From: Bacteroidales bacterium
GTDB taxonomy: Bacteria > Bacteroidota > Bacteroidia > Bacteroidales > UBA932
DNA: 64,000 nucleotides
Assembly (NCBI GenBank): GCA_017437755.1
Contig: JAFRXI010000010.1
Location: 1-64,000, forward strand
Direction: 5' to 3'
Shown here: positions 52,090-64,000 of the stretch, piece after piece
Position numbering within the stretch: the first letter of the stretch is position 1
Layout: the number at the start of each line of letters is the position of its first letter
The notes under the pieces: model-generated
The model's input: only the letters and a program-made list of their open reading frames with translations
Database searches by the model: none
What the model was told of the DNA's origin: nothing
Made by a program: the position numbers and the translations under genes

Positions 52090-53082
52090 ATGGAAAGTGT
52101 AAATATCAGGGAACTCAACGACCGCATCCAGAAAGAGAGCGCGTTCGTGGACATCCTTACCCTTGAGATGGGAAAGGTAATCGTGGGACAGAAACACCTT
52201 GTAGACAACCTCCTGATAGGCCTGCTGGCAAACGGACACATCCTACTGGAAGGTGTCCCCGGACTTGCCAAGACCCTCGCCATCAGCACCTTGTCGCAGG
52301 CGGTGGACGCAAAGTTCAGCCGTATCCAGTTCACCCCGGACCTGCTTCCCGCCGACGTTACCGGAACCCTCATCTACTCCCAGAAGAACGAGAAGTTCGA
52401 GGTGCACAAGGGCCCCGTCTTCGCCAACTTCGTTCTGGCCGATGAAATCAACCGTTCTCCGGCAAAGGTCCAGAGCGCCCTTCTGGAAGCCATGCAGGAA
52501 AGGCAGGTGACAATTGGCGACGATACCTTCGCGCTTCCGGATCCTTTCCTCGTGATGGCAACCCAGAACCCCATCGAACAGGAAGGCACCTATCCTCTTC
52601 CCGAGGCCCAGGTGGACCGTTTCATGCTGAAGGTGGTGGTTTCCTATCCCAAGAAGGAGGAGGAGCGCCAGATCATCAGGATGAACAATTCCGGAGAGTT
52701 CCCCAAGGCATGCCCGGTAGTCAAGCCCGAGGACATCGTCCGTGCCCGCAAGGTGGTACGCGACGTCCATATGGACGAAAAGATTGAAAGATACATCGTC
52801 GACATAGTTTATGCGACCCGCACCCCCGAGGATTATTCACTCGCCCCTTTGAAGGGCCTCATTTCATTTGGAGCCTCTCCCCGTGCCAGCATTTCGCTGT
52901 CCATGGCTGCCAAGGCCTACGCCTTCATCAAGAGAAGGGGTTACGTGATTCCCGAGGACGTGAGGGCCGTGTGCAACGAAGTGCTCCGCCACCGTATCGG
53001 GCTCACCTACGAGGCCGAGGCCGAGAACGTCGTCCCGGAAGAAATCATAGAGAAGGTAATCAACGCAGTGATAGTCCCTTAG
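52090..53082 (+). CDS. moxR: MoxR-family AAA+ ATPase (first gene of the Bat operon)
   Basis: Start taken at ATG 52090 (MESVNIRELNDRIQKESAFV); the longer frame from 52069 crosses the truA promoter box. The 330-residue cytosolic ATPase has Walker A EGVPGLAKTLAI, Walker B LADEINRSPAKVQSALLEAM, sensor MATQNPIEQEGTYPLPEAQ and Arg finger region VDRFMLKVVV. MoxR proteins act as chaperones that mature partners holding VWA domains, which are encoded further down this operon. The DUF58 gene follows after 12 bp. Confidence 0.94.
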   Translation: MESVNIRELNDRIQKESAFVDILTLEMGKVIVGQKHLVDNLLIGLLANGHILLEGVPGLAKTLAISTLSQAVDAKFSRIQFTPDLLPADVTGTLIYSQKNEKFEVHKGPVFANFVLADEINRSPAKVQSALLEAMQERQVTIGDDTFALPDPFLVMATQNPIEQEGTYPLPEAQVDRFMLKVVVSYPKKEEERQIIRMNNSGEFPKACPVVKPEDIVRARKVVRDVHMDEKIERYIVDIVYATRTPEDYSLAPLKGLISFGASPRASISLSMAAKAYAFIKRRGYVIPEDVRAVCNEVLRHRIGLTYEAEAENVVPEEIIEKVINAVIVP

Positions 53083-53094
53083 GAGGTATTTCAG

Positions 53095-53985
53095 ATGGCC
53101 GGTCTTACTGCCGAGGAACTTCTCAGGAAGGTCCGGAAAATAGAGATAAAGACGAGGGCCCTCTCCCACCAGGTCTTTGCCGGAGAGTACCATTCCGCGT
53201 TCAAGGGACGCGGAATGACCTTCAGCGAAGTAAGGGAATACCGCTACGGCGACGACGTGAGGAACATGGACTGGAACGTGACCGCCCGGCTTAGGGCACC
53301 TTACGTCAAGGTGTTCGAGGAGGAGAGGGAACTCACCGTGGTCCTGATGATAGACGTGAGCCGCTCCGGGCTGTTCGGCACCAGGGGACGCACCAGGCGT
53401 GACCAGATTGCCGAGATAGCCTCCGTGCTGTCGTTCTCCGCCATTCTGAACAACGACAAGGTGGGCGCCCTCCTGTTCAGCGACCACGTGGAAGAATTCA
53501 TCCCTCCCAAGAAGGGCAGGAGCCACCTGCTCCATATCATAAGGGAGATACTCCAGTACGAACCCAAGTCCGACGGGACCGACATCGGCGAGGCCCTGCG
53601 CTTTGTCACGGGCGCCATCAAGAAGAAGTGCACCGTGTTCCTGCTGTCCGACATGCTGGACACCACATCGGAAGGCCAGCCCGCCTACGAGGAGGCCCTG
53701 AAGATTGCCGCCGGGAGGCACGACATTTCAGTTATACGGGTAACCGACCCGTTGGAGAAGGCGCTTCCGGATGTCGGTCTTATAAATGTAAAAGATTCGG
53801 AATCAGGAGTTTCCGCATGGATCAACACGTCTTCCCGGAAAACGCGGGAAGCCTATTCCAAATGGTTCTCCACGGTTTCCGACTCAACCTCAAGGCTTCT
53901 GAGCCGCTACCGCGTTGACAACGTGGAGATTTCCACCGACGAGGACTATGTAAAGAGCCTGCTGGCATTTTTCCATAAAAGATGA
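53095..53985 (+). CDS. DUF58 family protein
   Basis: The 296-residue protein has the DUF58 core (GEYHSAFKGRGMTFSEVREY, GDDVRNMDWNVTARL) and a degenerate VWA-like domain (LMIDVSRSGLFGTRG) with DxSxS. It is the usual second gene of MoxR-Bat operons and is thought to be a MoxR client. AGGAGG precedes the ATG, a strong Shine-Dalgarno for this genome. It overlaps the next gene by 4 bp. Confidence 0.93.
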   Translation: MAGLTAEELLRKVRKIEIKTRALSHQVFAGEYHSAFKGRGMTFSEVREYRYGDDVRNMDWNVTARLRAPYVKVFEEERELTVVLMIDVSRSGLFGTRGRTRRDQIAEIASVLSFSAILNNDKVGALLFSDHVEEFIPPKKGRSHLLHIIREILQYEPKSDGTDIGEALRFVTGAIKKKCTVFLLSDMLDTTSEGQPAYEEALKIAAGRHDISVIRVTDPLEKALPDVGLINVKDSESGVSAWINTSSRKTREAYSKWFSTVSDSTSRLLSRYRVDNVEISTDEDYVKSLLAFFHKR

Positions 53986-54956
53986 TGATGAAAAGGACAA
54001 TTCTTTATCTGGCGGCCCTGGCCTCTACGCTCCCCTTCTTCACGGAAGCGGGGGCGCAGTCGTTCCTTGAGCAGAACCAGAAAAGGGACTCCGTGCTGAT
54101 TGCCGACCAGCTGAAATACGGTTTCAGCCTTGAGGAAGTGCCCGAAGGGACCAGCATAGTACTTCCGCAGTTCAAGGACACCCTCATGCAGGGAGTGGAG
54201 ATAGTGGGACAGTGGAAGATCGACACGCTCAAGGTCTCCGGGAACAGGAAGAAGAACGCAAAGATGCTCAAACTCCGTCCTTACCTGACCATAACTTCTT
54301 TTGAACAAGGTAATTACATCCTTCCCCCACTGGCCGCCATCAAAGTCAGTCCCGACGGGAAGGCCGACACCCTGTTCTTCAGCCCGGAGACGCTGGAGGT
54401 AAGGGAAATGCCGGTTGACACCGCCACTTTCAAGATACACGACATCAAGGGGCAGATACGTTATCCCGTGACCTTCAAGGAAGTGGCCCCGTGGCTTCTG
54501 GGGGCCATACTCCTGGCCGTACTGGTATGGGCGGCCGTGGTTCTGCTGCGCCGTCGCCGCCAGCGCCTCGACGGAAGCATACCCGGGGAGCCGGCCCATA
54601 TCACGGCCCTGCGCAAACTCGACCGATACCGCGGAGAGAAGTTCTGGGAACCGGAAAAGCAGAAGGCCTTCTATTCAGGGGTCACCGACGCCCTGAGGGA
54701 ATACATGGCTGCCAGGTACGGCGTTGGCGCAATGGAAATGACTTCTGCAGAAATATTTGACGCCCTGAAGGAGACTGACATTCCCAAGGACCTCTACCTT
54801 GAGATGAAGGATCTTTTCGAGCGTTCCGACATGGTCAAGTTCGCAAAGTTCACACTTCCGCGCGAGGAGAACGCAGGCGTGCTTCCTTCGGCGGTCCGCT
54901 TTGTGACCTCAACCTACCAGAGTGACATAGACGAGGAGGTGAAAGATGTTCTTTGA
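53982..54956 (+). CDS. DUF4381-like membrane protein of the Bat operon
   Basis: The 324-residue protein has an N-terminal signal (MMMKRTILYLAALASTLPFF; three successive ATGs make the start uncertain by two codons). A periplasmic beta-rich part runs to about residue 160. A membrane helix follows at about 167-187 (WLLGAILLAVLVWAAVVLLR) and then a cytoplasmic helical part (FYSGVTDALREYMAARYGVG). This matches the poorly known gene between DUF58 and BatA in Bacteroidota aerotolerance operons. It overlaps batA by 11 bp. Confidence 0.75.
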   Translation: MMMKRTILYLAALASTLPFFTEAGAQSFLEQNQKRDSVLIADQLKYGFSLEEVPEGTSIVLPQFKDTLMQGVEIVGQWKIDTLKVSGNRKKNAKMLKLRPYLTITSFEQGNYILPPLAAIKVSPDGKADTLFFSPETLEVREMPVDTATFKIHDIKGQIRYPVTFKEVAPWLLGAILLAVLVWAAVVLLRRRRQRLDGSIPGEPAHITALRKLDRYRGEKFWEPEKQKAFYSGVTDALREYMAARYGVGAMEMTSAEIFDALKETDIPKDLYLEMKDLFERSDMVKFAKFTLPREENAGVLPSAVRFVTSTYQSDIDEEVKDVL

Positions 54957-55932
54957 GTATCCGAAACTGCTCTGGCTGCTCGCCATACCCGTGCTCATGG
55001 TTGTCCACTACATCTACCTTGAGCTCAGGGGGCGGAGGGTCCACATGAGGGTGTCCACCCTCGATGCCTGGAAAGCCGGCGGAAAAAGCGTACTGGGAGT
55101 TCTGAGGCACATTCCTTTCATATTGAGGATCGCTGCCCTGACCCTCATTGCAATCTGCATCGCCCGTCCAAGGTCGTCCTCTCAGATGGAGAAAAGGGAT
55201 ACGGAGGGGATCGACATCGTCCTGGCCATGGATGTATCCACCAGTATGCTGGCCCGGGATTTCAAGCCCGACAGGATAAGCGCCGCCAAGGACATAGCCA
55301 TTGAATTCATATCCCAGAGGCCGTCGGACCGTATGGGAATAGTGGTATTTGCGGGCGAAAGCTACACCCAGTGCCCCCTTACCACCGACAGGGCCACCCT
55401 CATAAACCTTATGAAGGATGTTCAGACCGACCTTATCGAAGACGGTACCGCCATCGGCAACGGTCTTGCCACCGCAGTTGCCAGGATGAAGGACAGCGAC
55501 GCCCCAAGCCGGGTGATAATCCTCCTGACCGACGGCGTGAACAACTGCGGAGAGATTACCCCGGAGATGGCATCGGAAATCGCAAAGAACTACGGGATAA
55601 GGGTTTACACCATCGGAGTGGGTGCCAATGGCGAGGCGCCATACCCCGTCATGACCCCGTGGGGCGTTGACATCCAGAACGTAAAGGTGGAGATTGACGA
55701 GCCCCTTCTCCGGAAGATAGCATCCGATACCGGAGGCGCCTATTTCAGGGCGACCGACAACACCAAGCTCTCGGAAATCTACAGCCAGATAAACAAGATG
55801 GAGAAGACCCGCACCACCATCGACAGCTTCCCCGTCTACAAGGACCTGTTCCCGGGATATGCGGTTGCCGCCCTGGTGTGCCTGCTGCTGGAGGCACTTC
55901 TGTCATTGCTTTTATTCAGGAAACTGCCATAG
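54946..55932 (+). CDS. batA: BatA: membrane VWA-domain protein
   Basis: The 328-residue protein has two N-terminal helices (LLWLLAIPVLMVVHYIYLEL; RHIPFILRIAALTLIAICIA), then a periplasmic or cytoplasmic VWA domain with the MIDAS motif DVSTS (IDIVLAMDVSTSMLARDF), LLTDGVNNCGEI, and a C-terminal helix (GYAVAALVCLLLEALLSLLL). Bat proteins were named for aerotolerance in Bacteroides fragilis and are thought to work in an envelope complex. It is followed by batB after 12 bp. Confidence 0.93.
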   Translation: MFFEYPKLLWLLAIPVLMVVHYIYLELRGRRVHMRVSTLDAWKAGGKSVLGVLRHIPFILRIAALTLIAICIARPRSSSQMEKRDTEGIDIVLAMDVSTSMLARDFKPDRISAAKDIAIEFISQRPSDRMGIVVFAGESYTQCPLTTDRATLINLMKDVQTDLIEDGTAIGNGLATAVARMKDSDAPSRVIILLTDGVNNCGEITPEMASEIAKNYGIRVYTIGVGANGEAPYPVMTPWGVDIQNVKVEIDEPLLRKIASDTGGAYFRATDNTKLSEIYSQINKMEKTRTTIDSFPVYKDLFPGYAVAALVCLLLEALLSLLLFRKLP

Positions 55933-55944
55933 GGAGGAGGAGAG

Positions 55945-56952
55945 ATGATACTATTTGCAAACGAAAGATTCCTGATACTGCTCTTTTTCCTGCCGCTGGT
56001 CCCCGCGGTCTACGGCCTGCTGAGGTACCTCCGCAAACGCAGGATCCTCAAGCTTGGGGATCCCGCCCTGGTAAAGGAACTGATGCCGTCGTGGTCCGCG
56101 TCAAAGGGATGGGTAAGGATAATCCTGTATACCCTCGCCATGATGTTCTTCGTGATTGGTCTGGCGAGGCCCCAGATAGGCGCAAAGCTGTCGGAACACA
56201 AGAGCCGCGGGGCTGAAATAATGATAGCGCTTGACGTATCCAACTCCATGCTGGCCGAGGACTACTCCCCCAACCGGCTGGAAAGGGCCAAGCTGGCCAT
56301 CTCACGCATCACCGACCGCCTCAAGGACGACAGGATAGGACTGATAATCTTTGCGGGCAACACGTTTGTACAGCTTCCGATAACCACCGACTACGTTTCG
56401 GCCAAGATGTTCCTCGGGAGCATCTCCACCGAATCCGTCCCCGTCCAGGGCACCGCGATGGCCGACGCCATAGCCACCGCAATGCGCTCGTTCAGCATCC
56501 AGAGTGAGAAGAGCAGGGTGATAATCCTCATCTCCGACGGCGAGAACCACGAGGACGACCCGGTGGAAATGGCCAGGCAGGCCGCCGAGGCCGGCATCAA
56601 GGTCTATACCATCGGCGTGGGCTCGGCACAGGGGCAGCCGATTCCCCTGAACGGGGAACTCCTCCGCGACAGGGACGGCAACATAGTGGTGACCAAACTT
56701 GACGAGAATACCCTCAGGCAGGTGGCCTCGGCCGGAGGCGGAGCCTACATCCACGCAGGCAACGACGAATTCGGACTGAATCCCATAATCAACGACATAC
56801 GCGCCCTTGAAGAGGAGGAATTCGCATCCACCATCTTCGAGGAATACGACGAACAGTACATGTACTTCTTTGCCATGGCACTTGCCCTCCTTGTGATCGA
56901 GATGCTAATCGGGGAGCGCAAAGCACGCGTACATCTTTTCAAAAGGTCCTGA
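55945..56952 (+). CDS. batB: BatB: membrane VWA-domain protein
   Basis: The 335-residue paralogue of BatA has N-terminal helices (FLILLFFLPLVPAVYGLLRY and VRIILYTLAMMFFVIGLARP), MIDAS motif DVSNS (MIALDVSNSMLAEDY), LISDGENHEDDP, and a C-terminal helix (YMYFFAMALALLVIEMLIGE). GGAGGAG lies before the ATG. It forms the second VWA part of the proposed BatAB pair. Confidence 0.93.
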   Translation: MILFANERFLILLFFLPLVPAVYGLLRYLRKRRILKLGDPALVKELMPSWSASKGWVRIILYTLAMMFFVIGLARPQIGAKLSEHKSRGAEIMIALDVSNSMLAEDYSPNRLERAKLAISRITDRLKDDRIGLIIFAGNTFVQLPITTDYVSAKMFLGSISTESVPVQGTAMADAIATAMRSFSIQSEKSRVIILISDGENHEDDPVEMARQAAEAGIKVYTIGVGSAQGQPIPLNGELLRDRDGNIVVTKLDENTLRQVASAGGGAYIHAGNDEFGLNPIINDIRALEEEEFASTIFEEYDEQYMYFFAMALALLVIEMLIGERKARVHLFKRS

Positions 56953-56954
56953 AA

Positions 56955-57665
56955 ATGAGAAAATTGCAATATATCCTGATACTTTTGCTCATTGCGTTCG
57001 CAGGGAATGACGCCCTTGCCCAGGCCGACCGTTCCCAGGTCCGCGCGGGCAACCGCCAGTTCAAGCGCAGCGAATGGCGGAAGGCCGACGTCAGCTACCG
57101 CAAGGCCCTCGTGGCCGACTCCACGTCGATAGCCGCCAACTACGACCTGGCATCCAACCTTTATCGCCAGGAGAATTACGAGGAGGCCGGCAAATACCTC
57201 GAGGCCATAAAGAAGACCGCCGAGGCAACTCCGCACGCGGCAGACCGCTGGTACAACGAGGGAGACGTCGCCCTGCAGAAGAAGGACTACAAGGCTGCGA
57301 TGGAGGCTTTCAGGCAGTCGCTGCTGAGAAACCCTTCGGACCTGGATGCAAAGGAGAACTACCTGTATGCCAAGAAGATGCTCCAGAACCAGGAGAACGG
57401 CGGAGGCGGTGACCAGAATCAGGATCAGCAGCAGAACCAGGACCAGAACCAGGACCAGAACCAGGACCAGAACCAGGATCAGGATCAGGATCAGAATCAG
57501 GATCAGCAGCAGGATCAGCAGCAGGATAACCGTCAGGACCTTTCAAAAGAACAGGTCCAGCAGCTTCTCCAGGCTATTCAGGCCAAGGAGAAAGAGACTC
57601 AGGACAAGGTGAACAAGGAGAAGGCCGCCGCCCTGAAGTCCAGGCAGAAAGAAAAGAATTGGTAG
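56955..57665 (+). CDS. batC: BatC: TPR protein with a Gln/Asp/Asn repeat tail
   Basis: The 236-residue protein has a signal peptide (MRKLQYILILLLIAFAGNDALA) and TPR units at about residues 30-140 (WRKADVSYRKALVADSTSIA, AADRWYNEGDVALQKKDYKA, AMEAFRQSLLRNPSDLDA). Then comes a low-complexity DQNQDQ repeat (about residues 152-192) and a Lys/Glu-rich helix. TPRs probably bind BatA/BatB in the periplasm. The repeat is encoded by near-identical 12-bp units (57412-57530). BatD starts 2 bp later. Confidence 0.9.
   Translation: MRKLQYILILLLIAFAGNDALAQADRSQVRAGNRQFKRSEWRKADVSYRKALVADSTSIAANYDLASNLYRQENYEEAGKYLEAIKKTAEATPHAADRWYNEGDVALQKKDYKAAMEAFRQSLLRNPSDLDAKENYLYAKKMLQNQENGGGGDQNQDQQQNQDQNQDQNQDQNQDQDQDQNQDQQQDQQQDNRQDLSKEQVQQLLQAIQAKEKETQDKVNKEKAAALKSRQKEKNW
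57412..57530 (+). repeat. Tandem CAGGACCAGAAC/CAGGATCAG repeats inside batC
   Basis: Units CAGGACCAGAAC (four in a row from about 57437) pass into CAGGATCAG and CAGCAGGAT variants. All are multiples of 3 bp, so copy-number change would alter tail length without a frameshift. Confidence 0.85.
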
Positions 57666-57667
57666 GC

Positions 57668-64000
<6,333 letters not shown>

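Noticed and set aside
57412-57530. CRISPR-like array
   Set aside because: The repeats are 9-12 bp without unique spacers and encode a low-complexity protein tail in frame.

Overview
The window looks like chromosomal DNA of a GC-rich member of the Bacteroidales (phylum Bacteroidota). The evidence is many SPII lipoproteins, a SusC/SusD polysaccharide utilization locus (PUL) with an ECF sigma/FecR pair, an intact Na+-NQR operon, a Bat 'aerotolerance' operon, a UpxY/NusG-like protein, and promoters of the Bacteroidota type (TTTG, about 19-20 bp, TAnnTTTG) in place of -35/-10 boxes. An Alistipes- or Cryptobacteroides-like genome would fit, but the sequence alone does not settle the genus.

Layout. 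1-1855: left-edge fimbrillin-like lipoprotein with a 42-codon micro-ORF in front, then a gene-poor, AT-richer stretch of relics, repeats and hairpins ending at tRNA-Arg, probably an integration scar. 1959-2342: ribosomal protein L19. 2548-11832: M16 lipoprotein peptidase followed by a complete histidine-degradation operon (ftcD-hutU-hutH-hutI) in which FtcD is the bifunctional transferase/cyclodeaminase. 11875-15667: tRNA-Gly, a DUF4493/DUF6359-type lipoprotein and a PcrA/UvrD helicase. 15753-21638: nqrABCDEF. 21640-27574: an orphan DUF47/PhoU-like protein, two FimB/Mfa2- and DUF4906-like fimbrial lipoproteins, and uvrA. The second fimbrial gene has no stop of its own and stays open 648 bp into the antisense of uvrA. 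27797-28673: Hsp20, tRNA-Asp and a duplicated tRNA 3' end with a duplicated terminator. 28674-36227: esterase, a two-domain OlsF-type aminolipid synthase, a LAB_N membrane protein, a PLDc_N microprotein, UpxY, MazG, an acyltransferase and a CoA-transferase. 36284-49967: one long minus-strand PUL (heparinase II/III protein, ECF sigma, FecR anti-sigma, SusC with STN domain, SusD, second heparinase II/III protein, two paralogous surface lipoproteins). 50017-52052: histidine acid phosphatase and TruA. 52090-60292: MoxR-DUF58-(DUF4381-like)-BatA-BatB-BatC-BatD, with BatE fused to the C-terminus of BatD. 60303-64000: exported GH2 beta-galactosidase and a convergent partial GH2 enzyme.

How it fits together. 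The PUL would sense, import and cleave an acidic (uronate-containing) glycan by TonB-dependent trans-envelope signalling. The hut operon would turn histidine into glutamate and a one-carbon folate unit. NQR would supply a sodium gradient, and OlsF with its neighbours would modify membrane lipids. I found no CRISPR array, prophage or clearly new defence system. The most unusual items are the run of promoters whose -7 box sits 4-6 nt from the start codon (leaderless mRNAs), the fimbrial ORF running antisense into uvrA, the BatD-BatE fusion, the two tRNA-linked scars rich in hairpins, and the micro-ORF before the fimbrillin gene.
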